64,000 nt of DNA, taken from the NCBI RefSeq assembly GCF_023498005.1, contig NZ_CP097289.1, positions 124,001 through 188,000 of the forward strand, given 5' to 3'. Position 1 is the stretch's first letter, and each line of letters opens with the position of its first letter. Positions 46,065-57,200 of this stretch are shown here, in pieces. The position numbers and the translations under genes were made by a program. Source of the DNA: Streptomyces durmitorensis (lineage in GTDB: Bacteria; Actinomycetota; Actinomycetes; Streptomycetales; Streptomycetaceae). Below the pieces are notes generated by a model. That model did not search any database and was not told the DNA's origin. It saw only the letters and a program-made list of their open reading frames with translations.

Positions 46065-47591
46065 CTATGCCCGTCTTGCGGGTGCCGATGCAGCCGGTCC
46101 GAACCAGGTGGCGAGGGCCGTCCGGAGCGCGTTGACATCGGGCGCGCCGACGGCTGCCCAGGCGACATGGCCGTCGGGGCGGATGAGGAGCGCGGTGGGA
46201 GCGGGGATCTCGCCGACGGCCGGGACGGGCCAGTGGTCGTCCTCGCTCCGCGCCTCGACGAGGTCGACGCGATCGGCCCAGCCCTCGGCGGCGGACGCCA
46301 CTTGGGCGCTGCCGCGCAGATCGAGCAGTACGGGGCGGGCGGCGTGCAGCAGCTCGTAGACGCGGGTGGCGCCGTCAGCCGTCTTGAGGTCGGCGTCGGG
46401 GACCCGGCGGCCCGCCAGCAGGTGGTCGCCGTCGGCCGGGTAGCGGATGTCCAGTGCCGTGAGCATGCCGCGCAGATACTGGTTGACGTCATCGGACACG
46501 ATGAGCGCGGCGAACACGTCGCGCAGCGCGTCCGTATGGGCGCCGGGGCGGGCCAGGGCCGCCTGGGCCCGGGTGTTGTGCAGCACGCGCTCCCCGACGG
46601 GGTGGCGTTCGGTGTGGTAGCTGTCCAGGAGGCTCACGGGTGCCTGGCCGCGCACCGTCGAGGCGAGCTTCCAGCCGAGGTTGACCGCGTCCTGCACGCC
46701 CATGTTCAGCCCTTGCCCGCCGGCCGGGAAGTGGATGTGTGCCGCGTCGCCGGCGAGCAGCACGCGGCCCTTCCTGTACCGGGCGGCCTGCCGTGCGGCG
46801 TCGCTGAACCGGGAGACCCACCGCGGGCTGTGCATGCCGTAGTCCGTGCCCGCGATTCTGACCAGCGACTCCCGGAGCTGTTCGAACGTCGTGGGTTCGT
46901 CGCGGTCCGCGACGCCGCCGTGCTCGGTTGTGATCACCCGGTACCAGCCCGGCTCGAAGGCGATCACCGAGTAGTCCCCGCCCGGACAGCGCCGCCCCCA
47001 GATGTAGTCCTCGGGCAGATCGGGGAGTTCGACGTCGCCGATCAGCGAGGTCATCGTCGCCGGGGTTCCGGGGAAGTCGATGCCCGTCAGTTTGCGCACC
47101 GTGCTGCGCCCGCCGTCGCAGCCCACGAGGTAGCGGGCGCGCAGCGTCTCCGGTGCCGTCTGATCCGTACGCAGCTCGACCGCCACGCCGAACTCGTCCT
47201 GGCGGATCCCGCACACCTCGGACGACCGGCGCACTCGTACGTCGAGCTCGGCGGCCCACTCCTCCAGGAGCCGTTCGATGGTGGACTGAAGGATCATCAG
47301 CGGGTAGGGGTGGCGGGACTCGGACTCGTCGAATTCCAGCCGGAGGCCGGAGAAGTGACCGACCCCCTGCAGTTCGCCGACCGCCAGGAAGCGGTCCAGG
47401 ACTCCACGCTGGTCGAGCACCTCCAGGGTGCGCGAGTGCATCCCGCCCGCCCTCGATTCGCCCGTCGGCTCCGCGAGCCGATCGACCACCACCACGTCGA
47501 CGCCCGCAAGGCGCAGCTCGCAGGCGAGCATCAAGCCCGTCGGTCCGGCGCCCGCGATCACCACATCCGTGTCCATGCCGGTGTGCCCCAC
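46065..47591 (-). CDS. FAD-dependent aromatic-type monooxygenase
   Basis: A 508-aa class A flavoprotein hydroxylase (PheA/TfdB, rifampicin-monooxygenase-like). It has 'GAGPTG' (14-19) for FAD, 'VGCDGGRSTVRKLTGI' (the DG motif), 'LLAGDAAHIHFPAGGQGLN' (the GD motif) and a C-terminal thioredoxin-like extension. It would use NAD(P)H and O2 to hydroxylate or epoxidise a ring or enol, or to carry out a Baeyer-Villiger-like step, on the assembled product. The GTG at 47591 is chosen because GGAGGAG lies 6 bases upstream; an ATG at 47576 lacks a good site. It is 100 bp after the NRPS gene in the same operon. Family call is firm; the substrate is unknown. Confidence 0.9.
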   Translation of the reverse strand: MGHTGMDTDVVIAGAGPTGLMLACELRLAGVDVVVVDRLAEPTGESRAGGMHSRTLEVLDQRGVLDRFLAVGELQGVGHFSGLRLEFDESESRHPYPLMILQSTIERLLEEWAAELDVRVRRSSEVCGIRQDEFGVAVELRTDQTAPETLRARYLVGCDGGRSTVRKLTGIDFPGTPATMTSLIGDVELPDLPEDYIWGRRCPGGDYSVIAFEPGWYRVITTEHGGVADRDEPTTFEQLRESLVRIAGTDYGMHSPRWVSRFSDAARQAARYRKGRVLLAGDAAHIHFPAGGQGLNMGVQDAVNLGWKLASTVRGQAPVSLLDSYHTERHPVGERVLHNTRAQAALARPGAHTDALRDVFAALIVSDDVNQYLRGMLTALDIRYPADGDHLLAGRRVPDADLKTADGATRVYELLHAARPVLLDLRGSAQVASAAEGWADRVDLVEARSEDDHWPVPAVGEIPAPTALLIRPDGHVAWAAVGAPDVNALRTALATWFGPAASAPARRA

Positions 47592-47691
47592 CTTGATCTC
47601 CTCCTCGTTGCCCTGCACCTGTGACGCCGTCAACGCGCCTGCACGTACCTGCTCGCGGCCCGCGCAGTCCTCCTCATCGGCCACGGCCCGC

Positions 47692-50600
47692 TCAGAGGAC
47701 TTCGCCGTCCTTCGTCCTCCTGCGCAGCGTGGGCCTGCTGGACTGGGTGAGGTCCTTCCACGTGTCGGACAGACCCGCGACGGTGCGTACGGCGAACAGC
47801 GTGCGGATGGAGACCTCTTGGCTCAGCTCCGCCCGGATCAGCCCGACGAGTCTGATGGCCCGCAGCGAGTTGCCGCCGAGGTCGAAGAAGTCGTCGTCGA
47901 TGCCCACCCGGTCCAACTCGAGGGCGTCCGCGAATGCCTTGGTCAGAAGCCGCTCGGTGTGGTTGCGCGGTGCCCGGTACTTCTCGTCGTCGAACGCCGG
48001 GTCCGGCAGCGACGCCAGGGCCAGCCGTCCGCCGGCCGTCACCGGCAGGTGTTCCAGCGGCACGAACACCGACGGCACCACGTATTCCGGCAACCGTCCC
48101 AAGGCGAACCGACGCAGTTCCTCGGCCGAAGGTCCGGCCTCGGGGCCGCCCACCGGGACCACGTAGGCCACCAGTCGCTGCTGGCCGGAGTCGTCCGTGC
48201 CTGCGACCACGACCGACTGCGCCAGTTGGGTGTGCTCGGACAGCGCCTCCTCGACCTCGGCCACTTCGACCCGGATTCCACGGATCTCCGCCTGGGCGTC
48301 GGCCCGGCCCACGTACTCGAGTTGCCCTTCGGCCGCCCACCGCACGCGGTCCCCGGTGCGGTACATGAGCCCGCCGGACGGACCGAACGGGCAGGGCACG
48401 AACCGCTCCGCGGTCTGCCCGGGGCGCCCGGCACAGCCACGTGTCACACCGGGCCCGGCGACGTACAGCTCTCCGGTCACGCCCACGGGGACGGGCGCCA
48501 GCCCCGGGCCCAGCACGTAGAGGGCGGTGTTGTCCGTCGGGCGGCCGACCGCGGCGCCCGTGTGGTGCACCGGTTCGTTCGCGGCCAGGCGGTGGCATGC
48601 GGTGAACACCGCCGTTTCCGTCGGGCCGTGGCCGTTGACGATCGTCAGCTCGGGGCAGGCCTCGCGTACCCGTCGCAGCGCGGCCGCGGGCACTCGGTCA
48701 CCACCGGTCCACACCTCGCTCAACCCGGCGAGGCACTCGGGGCGTTGTGCCGCGATCGCCGAGAACTGGGCCGCGGGCAGCCACAGCGTGGAAATCTGGT
48801 TCGCTGTCCGCAACTCGGGCAGCGCCTCGATGTCCAGTCCTCCCGCAGGAGCCACGACCACCTGGCCGCCGTTCAGCAGAGGCACCCACAATTCGAGGGC
48901 GAGCCCGTCGCAGGTGTACGGCGCATGCCACAGGACGGTGCTGCGGCCGCCTTCTTGCCAGAGGCTGTCCAGGACGAACCGCTCCATGTTCCGGTGCGTC
49001 ACGGCGATTCCTGTGGCCGAGCCGGTCGGCTCGGAGCCGTACATCACGGCCAGCAGGTTGTCCCGGTGCACCGGGACCGGAACCTCCCGCACACCGTCAC
49101 CGTCACCGTCGGCGGGGTCCGAGCAGATGTCGTCGAACAGGATCGCCTGAACGCCCAGATCGGCGGAGAGCGCTTCGGCTGTCGTCGCATCGGTGAGCAG
49201 TACGCGCGCCGAGGAGTCCCTGACCACCGGCGTGACCCGCTCCGCCGGGAACGTGGGGTCGATCGGCAGGTACGCTCCGCCCGCCTTCGCCACTCCCAGC
49301 AGGGCGACGGCCAGGTCCGCCGATCGCGGCATCGCCACCGCCACGACCACCTCCGGGCCGACATCCCGACGCCGCAGCGCCTCGGCGACGCGGCTCGACC
49401 GCTCGTCCAACTCCCGGTACGAGACGGCCGCGTCCCCGGACACCACCGCGACCGCGTCGGGAGCCCGGTCCACCTGGCGGGCGAAGAGCTCGGGAACCGT
49501 CAGCCCCGGCACCGGCACGTCCGTGGCGTTCGGTGCCGTCACCACCCGGTCCCGCTCGGCACCGCTCAGTACGTCCAGGGCGCCGATCGGCGCCTGCGCG
49601 TCGGCGGCCGTCACGGCACGGACGTAGGCGATCAGCTCCGCGCCGATGAAGCTCAGCTCCTCGCGGGAGTACAGGCCCGCGGGGGCGTCGAGCCGGAAGC
49701 ACAGGTCGCTGTCGGGGCTCCCGTCGGTGCCGACGGCGATCGACAGTTCGTCGAACGTCCCGGTCGTCGCGCAGAGGTAGCGTGCCGGGTGGTCGGCGAA
49801 GTGGAGCTGCTCCGCGAACTGGGTGACGTTCATGACGGCGCCGAACGTGCCGCGGCCGCTCAGGGCGGCTCCGCTCGCCCGCTGGATCTCGGAATAGTGG
49901 CAGGCGATGTGATCAAAGATCTCGTACGTCTCGTCGCCCAGCGCGTCGGTGATCTCCATGAGGGTCGCACCGAGCGGAACACTCGCCCGCACCGGCACCA
50001 CGTTCACGGCCAGACCGGGTGTCCTGCTCGCCGCCCCGGACCGGTTGCCCACGGCCAGCGAGAGAAGGAACTCCGGACGTTCGCAGCGGTGCCGGAAGTA
50101 CGCCGCCGCGGCCGCGGTCAGCATCGACGACATCCATACGCCCATGGACTTCGCGGCCTCGGTCCACGCGTCCGCCTCGGCGCGCGGGACGGTCAGCGTC
50201 CGGCTCACCATGCCGATGGAACCGGCCACCTCCGACCAGCGGTCGGCGCTGCTCATCGGTTCTGAGAGCGCGGAGCGCATCGACTCGGACAGGGCGACGC
50301 GCGGTACCTGCGCGGGCGGGGGCGCGTCCTTGAGGTAGTCGCGCCAGAACTCCGTGTCGTCGGCGAATTTCTGCGAGGCCTGGTAATCCGCTGCCTCGGT
50401 GGTGAACGACTCGGCATCCCACGGGTGGGGCAGCTCCGGCGCCTTCGCCCCCTGCGCCAGCGCCGTGTACACCTCGGCGAGGCGCCGCGACAGCAGGCCG
50501 GCCGCCCCGTACCCGTCCGATATGAGGTGGTGGTAGGCGATCACCACGAGCGAGCGGGTTGCCGCCAGTTTGACCACGCCCAGCCGGAACAGCAGATCCT

Positions 50601-50937
50601 GCTCCAGATCGAACGGCTGGCGCACCATGTCGGCCAGCGTTTCGCGCGCAGCCTGCTCGGGGTCGGCCTCGGCACTGAGATCCAGGAAGAACGGCCGCCA
50701 GTCGCCCAACTCCCGGGGCACGAGCCGCAGCCCGCTGCCGTCGTCGACGAAGTTGACGCGCAGGACTTCCGCCTCGCCCATCACGTGCAGAAACGCGGAT
50801 TCCATGACCGCGGGGTTCAGCTCACCGTCCACATCCCACATGATCATCGCGTGGTTCAGCGAATCGGGAGTCATTTTCTGCGCCAGCCACATCCCTTTAT
50901 GCGCAGCCGGTGCATCGAATGAACGCAAACGGATCAA
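47692..50937 (-). CDS. NRPS module C-A-PCP
   Basis: About 1081 aa. C domain 1-430 with intact HHLISDG (His136-Gly142). A domain about 470-975: A2 'GGAYLPIDP' is normal, but the A3 loop reads '[11 protein letters not shown]' instead of TSGSTGxPKG, with the usual Lys replaced. The A4 region is '[11 protein letters not shown]' and A5 'NGHGPTET'. The pocket read by eye is D-G-L-A-W-G-G-V-F, which matches no code I know. PCP has Ser1024 in 'DLGGNSLRA'. No TE or epimerase. It follows a KS-AT-ACP gene, so it should amidate a beta-ketoacyl chain; piperazate is a possible substrate given the neighbours. The start is uncertain: TTG 50937 covers the C1 region, and the next ATG is at 50892. Confidence 0.88.
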   Translation of the reverse strand: MIRLRSFDAPAAHKGMWLAQKMTPDSLNHAMIMWDVDGELNPAVMESAFLHVMGEAEVLRVNFVDDGSGLRLVPRELGDWRPFFLDLSAEADPEQAARETLADMVRQPFDLEQDLLFRLGVVKLAATRSLVVIAYHHLISDGYGAAGLLSRRLAEVYTALAQGAKAPELPHPWDAESFTTEAADYQASQKFADDTEFWRDYLKDAPPPAQVPRVALSESMRSALSEPMSSADRWSEVAGSIGMVSRTLTVPRAEADAWTEAAKSMGVWMSSMLTAAAAAYFRHRCERPEFLLSLAVGNRSGAASRTPGLAVNVVPVRASVPLGATLMEITDALGDETYEIFDHIACHYSEIQRASGAALSGRGTFGAVMNVTQFAEQLHFADHPARYLCATTGTFDELSIAVGTDGSPDSDLCFRLDAPAGLYSREELSFIGAELIAYVRAVTAADAQAPIGALDVLSGAERDRVVTAPNATDVPVPGLTVPELFARQVDRAPDAVAVVSGDAAVSYRELDERSSRVAEALRRRDVGPEVVVAVAMPRSADLAVALLGVAKAGGAYLPIDPTFPAERVTPVVRDSSARVLLTDATTAEALSADLGVQAILFDDICSDPADGDGDGVREVPVPVHRDNLLAVMYGSEPTGSATGIAVTHRNMERFVLDSLWQEGGRSTVLWHAPYTCDGLALELWVPLLNGGQVVVAPAGGLDIEALPELRTANQISTLWLPAAQFSAIAAQRPECLAGLSEVWTGGDRVPAAALRRVREACPELTIVNGHGPTETAVFTACHRLAANEPVHHTGAAVGRPTDNTALYVLGPGLAPVPVGVTGELYVAGPGVTRGCAGRPGQTAERFVPCPFGPSGGLMYRTGDRVRWAAEGQLEYVGRADAQAEIRGIRVEVAEVEEALSEHTQLAQSVVVAGTDDSGQQRLVAYVVPVGGPEAGPSAEELRRFALGRLPEYVVPSVFVPLEHLPVTAGGRLALASLPDPAFDDEKYRAPRNHTERLLTKAFADALELDRVGIDDDFFDLGGNSLRAIRLVGLIRAELSQEVSIRTLFAVRTVAGLSDTWKDLTQSSRPTLRRRTKDGEVL

Positions 50938-51059
50938 CCCCTCAACATATAGGCCCGGAGCGGAGGAAATCGCAGATCTCCTCCACCTTCACGGAGGCGG
51001 CGCAGCCGGTCAAGACAATCAGGTGCCGGGGCAGGACAAGCGGCAGTCAACCGTGCGGT

Positions 51060-51075
51060 GTCCCGTCGGCGGGAC
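51060..51075 (-). terminator. Short hairpin in the PKS-NRPS spacer
   Basis: GTCCCG-TCGG-CGGGAC, 38 bases after the PKS stop. With two bases to the left it is identical to the core of the hairpin at 45981-46008. Confidence 0.5.
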
Positions 51076-51112
51076 GAACCGTGAGGCGGAAAGGCCCGGA
51101 ATGCGGGGGAGA

Positions 51113-54100
51113 TTACCGCGGATCGCGGCCGGCCATCGAGGACATGATGTGCCCGGTGATCAGTTTCGGTGTCGGGAACCGCAGCACCACATTCGCCCTC
51201 AACTTGACCCCGGTCATTATGGCAAGGCGTTTGCTCAGCTCCACAGAGAGCATCGAGTCGAATCCGATTTCCCCGAATTTCTGGTCGGGGTCGATGGTCT
51301 CGGCGGAGGGGTGCCCGAGCACGACGGCGACCTTCTCGCGGACCAGATCCAGCACGAGTGCCTCCGCGTCGCCGTCGGGGAGCGTGGCGAGCTTGTCCAA
51401 CAGAGGGACGAGGTCGTCATCGCTCGCGGGGAGCTCCGCCGGGGGCATCTCCACTGTCGCCCCTGCGTGCGAGGGGGCGTTCAGCCAGTACCTCCGCCGC
51501 TGGAACGCGTAGGTCGGCAGGTCGACGACACGCGCTGCCCGGTCCGCGAACACCGCAGGCCAGTCAACGTTCACCCCGCGCACCCACGCCTCACCCAGAG
51601 AGGTGCAGAACCGCTCAAGTCCGCCCTCGCCCCGGCGCAGCGAACCCACCGCCATGACCTCGCTCCCGGCCTCCTCGGCGGTCTCCACCACCCCCGACGT
51701 CAGCACCGGATGCGCGCTGGACTCCACGAAGGCCCGGAAGCCGTCAGCGAGCAACGACCGCACCACCGGCTCGAAAGCCACCGGGCGGCGGCAGTTGTCG
51801 AACCAGTACCCGGCATCCAACTCGGCCCCGTTCAGCACCTCCCCGGTCACCGTGGAGTACATCGGCACCGCCCCTGCCCGGGGCTGCACAAAGCCCAGCA
51901 GGTCAAGAATCCGCTCTCGCAGCCGGTCCACCTGGGCACAGTGCGAGGCCACGGTCGCCGGCACCACCCGCGCCCGCACACCCTCCGCATCCAAGGACGC
52001 GACCAACTCCTCCAAGGCCGCGACCTCACCGGCCACCGCCACCGCCCGGGGCCCGTTGACCCCAGCGATCGACAACCGCTCCCCCCACGGCTCAAGCCGC
52101 GCCTCGACCTCCGCGAGCGGCAACGCCACCGACGCCACCGCACCCCGCCCCACCAGCTCATCCGCGAACAACTGCGACCGCAGAACCACCACCCGGGCCG
52201 CGTCCTGCAACGACAATGCCCCCGACACACATGCGGCAGCGATCTCCCCCTGCGAACTACCCACCACGGCCGCGGGCACCACCCCGCACGCCCGCCACAA
52301 CTCCGCCAACGACACCATCACCGCAAACAGCACCGGCTGCACGACCTCGATCCGCTCCAGCGACGGCGCCCCCTCCACCTCCCGCAGCACATCGAGCACC
52401 CGCCAGCCCACGTGTGGCTCGATCGCCCCCGCGCACTCCGCCAGCCGCGCCGCGAACACCGGCGAGGAGTCCAGCAACTCCACCGCCATCCCCACCCACT
52501 GCGACCCCTGGCCGGGGAACACGAACACGGTCTTGCCGTCGATGTCGGCCGTGCCGCGCACGACCGGCTCAGCGAGCTGCTTCAGGAGTTGTTCCCGGTC
52601 CCCGCCGACCACGACCGCCCGGTGCTGGAACGCCGACCGCGACACCGCGAGCGACAACCCCACATCGGCCACCGGCACATCGGCACGCTCGGCGACGAAG
52701 TCCGCCAAGCGCCCCGCCTGCGCCTCCAGCGCAGCCGCGCTCTTGCCCGACACCACCCACGGCACCGGTCCGCCCGCAAGCTCCGGGTCCGGGCCGGGCC
52801 GGTCCGCCCGCTCCAGCGGCGGTTCCTCCTCCAGAATCACGTGCGCGTTGGTGCCGCTGACTCCGAAGGACGACACCGCGGCCCGCCGCGGACCGTCCGC
52901 CCGGGTCCACTCACGCCCCTCCACCAGCAGTTCGACCGCGCCGGACGACCAGTCCACGTGCTGGGACGGCGTCTCCGCATGCAAGGTCCGCGGCAGGAAC
53001 GCGTGGCGCATGGCCATCACCGTCTTGATCACCCCGGCGACCCCCGCGGCGGCCTGGGCGTGACCCATGTTCGACTTCACTGACCCCAGCCAGAGCGGCC
53101 TGTCCTCGGCCCGGTCCTCCCCGTAGGCCGCCAGCAGCGCACCTGCCTCGATGGGATCCCCCAGCGCGGTCCCGGTGCCATGCGCTTCGACCACGTCCAC
53201 CTCGCGGGCCGCGACCCCCGCGTTCTCCAGTGCCTTACGGATCACCTTCTCCTGGGCGAGGCCGTTGGGGGCGGTCAGTCCGTTGCTCGCGCCGTCCTGG
53301 TTCACCGCGGAACCGCGCAGTACGGCCAGCACCGGGTGGCCGTTGCGGCGGGCATCGGACAACCGCTCAAGGAGCAGCACGCCCACTCCCTCGGCCCAGC
53401 CGGTTCCATCGGCTCCGTCCGCGAAGGCCTTGCAGCGGCCGTCTGCCGACAGCGCGCGCTGCCGGGAGAATTCCACGAGGGTCACGGGCGTCGACATCAC
53501 CGATGCCCCGCCCGCCAGCGCGAGTGAGCACTCGCCCGAACGCAGTGACTGGGCCGCCAGGTGCATGGCCACCAGCGACGACGAACACGCCGTGTCCACC
53601 GACATCGCTGGGCCGGTGAACCCCATCTCGTACGCCACCCGGCCGGAGGCGACGCTCAACGTGCTGCCGTGCAGCAGGTAGCCCTCCAGCTCCTGCTGGT
53701 CCGCCTCCAGGAAACGCGCCCCGTACTCGGGCGAGCTCACCCCGGTGAAGACGCCGACATCGGCGCCGCGCACATCGGCGGGAACGATGCCTGCCCGTTC
53801 GAAGACCTCCCACGACGTCTCCAACAGCAAGCGCTGCTGCGGGTCGGTCGCCAGCGCCTCACGGGGACTGATGCCGAAGAAGTTCGCGTCAAAGCCGGCC
53901 ACGTCCGTCAGGAAACCTCCGTGACGTACGTACGCGCTGCCTGCGGTGTCGGGATCCGCGTCGTACACATCCCGCCACCCGCGGTCCTGCGGGAACTCGT
54001 CCACGACGTCCCGGCCGCTGCGGATCACGTCCCACAGATCCTCGGGCGACGACACACCTCCCGGGTAGCGGCACGCCATGGCCACCACGGCGATCGGGGC

Positions 54101-54223
54101 GCTGCGGTCGGCCTTCAGGGCGTCGTTCTCCTGCCGGAGGCGATCGCGCTCCTCCAACAATGTGCGCAGCGCCCTCTGGACCCGGTCTGCGCCTTGCGCT
54201 GAGCTGTCCGGCAGGTTGGTCAT
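51113..54223 (-). CDS. PKS module KS-AT-ACP (non-reducing)
   Basis: A 1036-aa protein. N-terminal docking coiled coil ('[20 protein letters not shown]'), KS about 35-455 with 'DTACSSS', AT about 555-860, ACP near the C-terminus ('[15 protein letters not shown]') with no C-terminal docking tail. The AT nucleophile motif is GSSQG (Ser657; codons at 52247-52261) where GHSxG is expected, and the specificity motif is VASH. With no KR, the product is a beta-ketoacyl thioester for the next NRPS. The ATG at 54223 follows the upstream TGA by one base; an in-frame extension to 54289 lies inside the upstream gene and is rejected. Confidence 0.92.
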   Translation of the reverse strand: MTNLPDSSAQGADRVQRALRTLLEERDRLRQENDALKADRSAPIAVVAMACRYPGGVSSPEDLWDVIRSGRDVVDEFPQDRGWRDVYDADPDTAGSAYVRHGGFLTDVAGFDANFFGISPREALATDPQQRLLLETSWEVFERAGIVPADVRGADVGVFTGVSSPEYGARFLEADQQELEGYLLHGSTLSVASGRVAYEMGFTGPAMSVDTACSSSLVAMHLAAQSLRSGECSLALAGGASVMSTPVTLVEFSRQRALSADGRCKAFADGADGTGWAEGVGVLLLERLSDARRNGHPVLAVLRGSAVNQDGASNGLTAPNGLAQEKVIRKALENAGVAAREVDVVEAHGTGTALGDPIEAGALLAAYGEDRAEDRPLWLGSVKSNMGHAQAAAGVAGVIKTVMAMRHAFLPRTLHAETPSQHVDWSSGAVELLVEGREWTRADGPRRAAVSSFGVSGTNAHVILEEEPPLERADRPGPDPELAGGPVPWVVSGKSAAALEAQAGRLADFVAERADVPVADVGLSLAVSRSAFQHRAVVVGGDREQLLKQLAEPVVRGTADIDGKTVFVFPGQGSQWVGMAVELLDSSPVFAARLAECAGAIEPHVGWRVLDVLREVEGAPSLERIEVVQPVLFAVMVSLAELWRACGVVPAAVVGSSQGEIAAACVSGALSLQDAARVVVLRSQLFADELVGRGAVASVALPLAEVEARLEPWGERLSIAGVNGPRAVAVAGEVAALEELVASLDAEGVRARVVPATVASHCAQVDRLRERILDLLGFVQPRAGAVPMYSTVTGEVLNGAELDAGYWFDNCRRPVAFEPVVRSLLADGFRAFVESSAHPVLTSGVVETAEEAGSEVMAVGSLRRGEGGLERFCTSLGEAWVRGVNVDWPAVFADRAARVVDLPTYAFQRRRYWLNAPSHAGATVEMPPAELPASDDDLVPLLDKLATLPDGDAEALVLDLVREKVAVVLGHPSAETIDPDQKFGEIGFDSMLSVELSKRLAIMTGVKLRANVVLRFPTPKLITGHIMSSMAGRDPR

Positions 54224-54224
54224 G

Positions 54225-57200
54225 TCACTTGTCCCTCTCGTCCAGAGCCAGGTCGACCAGTGCTTCCAAATCCATGACCGCCAGTTCACCGGCGGCGACG
54301 CCCGCGTCCGGCACCGCCGCGTCGGCGCCCGCTTCAGACGGTTCGGCGCACGCCAGGACCAGTTCCAAGATGCCCGCGCTCCGCAGACCGTCGATCGATA
54401 CGGTCCGCAGCACGTCGCGGATCTGCGCGTCCTCGGCCGAGCCGGTGTCGGGTGCCGGACGCAGCAGACCGAAGATGTGCCGGCTCAGCTCGCGTGGTGT
54501 CGGGTAGCTGAACACGAGGGTGGACGGCAGGCGCAGCCCCGTCGAGGAAGCCAGGCGGTTGCACAGTTCGACCGCGGTCAGCGAGTCGAATCCGATGTGG
54601 GTGAAGGCCTGGTCGGCGTCGACGGACGCACCCGAGGGGTGCCCGAGCACGATGGCGGCCTGCTCGCGGACCCAGTCCAGGACGGCTGCCTCCGCCTCGT
54701 CCTGCGGCAGGGTGGCCAGCCTGTCGGTCAGGCCGAGGGGAGCGCTGTCCCTGGTCGTGCCTGTCCGTTTCCGGAGTGGACGGCTGGCGTCGGCGAGGTC
54801 GCGCAGGAGGAGCGGCAGTTCGTCACCGGTCTTGTGCCGCAGCGCGGAGAGGTCCATCCGGGCCGGGATGAGGACGGGTCTGTCGATCGCGCACGCCGCG
54901 TCGAACAGGGCCAGCGCCTCGGGTGTCGGCATCGCGGCGACGCCGAGGCGCCGGGTCCGGACGAGGTCGGCCTGGTCCAGGTCCGCGGTCATGCCGCTGC
55001 GCTGCTCCCACCAGCCCCAGCACAGCGACGTGCCGACCAGACCGGATGCCCTGCGCTGCGCCGCCAGACCGTCCAGGAACGTGTTCGCCGCTGCGTAGTT
55101 CGCCTGTCCTGCGCTGCCGAGCATCCCCGCGAGGGCGGAGAACTGGACAAACGCCGACAGGGTGTGACTCCGGGTCAGCTCGTGCAGGTTGACCGCGCCG
55201 CCGGCTTTGGCCCGCAGCACGCTTTCGACGCTCTGCGCGGTCAGCGACTCGACGGTGCCGTCCGCCAGCGCACCTGCCGCGTGGACGACCGCCGTCAGGG
55301 GGTACTTGCCCGGCATGTCCGCGAGCAGGTCCGCCACGGCGGCCCGGTCCCCGACATCACATGCCCGGACTGCGACCGTCGCGCCTGCCTTCTCCAGGTC
55401 CGAGACCAGCTCGGGCACTCCGTCGGCCGCCGTTCCCCGACGACTTGCCAGGACCAGGCTCCGCACCCCGTGCTCGGCGACGAGGTGGCGCGCCACCAGC
55501 GAGCCCACTCCCCCGGTCCCGCCGGTGACCAGCACGGTCCCGCCGCCGAAGCCGTCGCCCACTTCAAGGACCAGTTTGCCGACGTGGCGGCCCTGGCTCA
55601 TCTCGCGGAAGGCCTGGCGCGCGTCGCGGATGTTCCGCAGGGAGATGGGGTTCAGGTGCACCCGCCCGTCGGCGAACAGCCGCATGACGGCCCGGAACAT
55701 CTCGTGGGTCGCGTCCGTGCCTTCCTCGTAGAGGTCGAAGGCCCGGTAGTCGACTCCGGGGTGATCGGCCGCCACTTGGTGGGGGTCACGGATGTCCGTC
55801 TTCCCCATCTCGATGAAGTTCCCGCCCTTGGGGAGCAGCCTCAGCGAGGCGTCGACGAACTTGTGCGCAAGGGAGTTCAGGACGACATCCACCCCTCGGC
55901 CGTCCGTGGAGTCCAGGAACTTGTCCGCGAACTCCAGGTCCCGTGACGACGCCAGGTGCTCGTCATCCAGTCCAAGACCGCGCAGGACGGGCCACTTGGC
56001 CGGGCTCGCGGTCGCGTAGATCTCGGCGCCGACGTGCTTCGCCAGTTGCACCGCGGCCATCCCGACGCCGCCCGCTGCGGCGTGGATGAGGATCCGCTGC
56101 CCCTTTTCGAGCTTCATCACGTGGAAGAGCGCGTGGTAGGCGGTGAGGAAGGCACTCGGTACGGACGCCGCCTCGGCGTGGCTCCACCCCTCGGGGATGG
56201 GCATGATCAGGCGCTGATCCGTCACGGCCACGCGCCCGAACGCCCCGGAGAACGCGCCCATCACCCGGTCACCCGGCGCGAGAGCGGTGACGTCGCCCGC
56301 CACCTCGAGCACTGTTCCGGCGCCCTCACTGCCGAGCCCGGCGCCGAAGGCTGTTCTGTCCACCAGTCCCAGGGCGATCGTGACGTCCCGGAAGTTGAGC
56401 CCCGCGGCCTGCACGGCGACGCGGACCTGCCCGCTCGTCAGGGGCGCCTCCACCTCGGGGCACGGAACCCATGTCAGGTTCTCCAGCGTCCCCTTGGTCG
56501 GGATTCCCAGCCGGTGGGCGCCGGCCGGAGGCGGCTCGATCTGGTGGTCCGCGGGTGCGGCCGGGATCATGCGCGGCGTGAGGTAGGCACCGCCGCGCAG
56601 TGCCAGCTGGTCTTCGCCGAGAGCGAGTACGTCCGGGAAGCGCGCCCAGGACGCCTCCTCGTCGTCGACGTCCACCAGCCGGAACCTGCCGGGGTGCTCC
56701 GTCTGGGCGGACCGGATCAGGCCCCACACGGACACGCCGGGGAGGCTTTCGACGCTCCCCCCGCCACCGGTGTCGATGGCCAGGCGGGTGAGCACCACCA
56801 GCACGGATCCGGCGAGCCGCTCATCGGCCAGGAACCGCTGGATCCAGTCGAGGACGCGAGTGTCCGCGCCGGCGACCTCGGCGAGCAGGTCGGGGCCGGG
56901 GGTGACGAAGTCGTCCAGGCAGAGGACGACATGCCGGGGTGCGTCCCCCATGAGGACATCGTCCATGGACGCGTAGGACAGGGTGTTCCCGTCGCCTGCC
57001 GCTACGAGCCGCGAGGCCAGGCCGTTCTCCGTACCGAGAACACCCCACTGCCCGGGGTGGGTTGCGTGGGTTGCCTGCTTGCTCTGCTGGAACGGTCGCC
57101 ATTGCAGTTCGAACAGCGACTGCTCGTGTCCGCCTCGTGCCGAGCGCAGTTGCTCGGGGCCGGCCGGTCGGAACGTCAGTGCCGCGACGTGCGCGATGTC

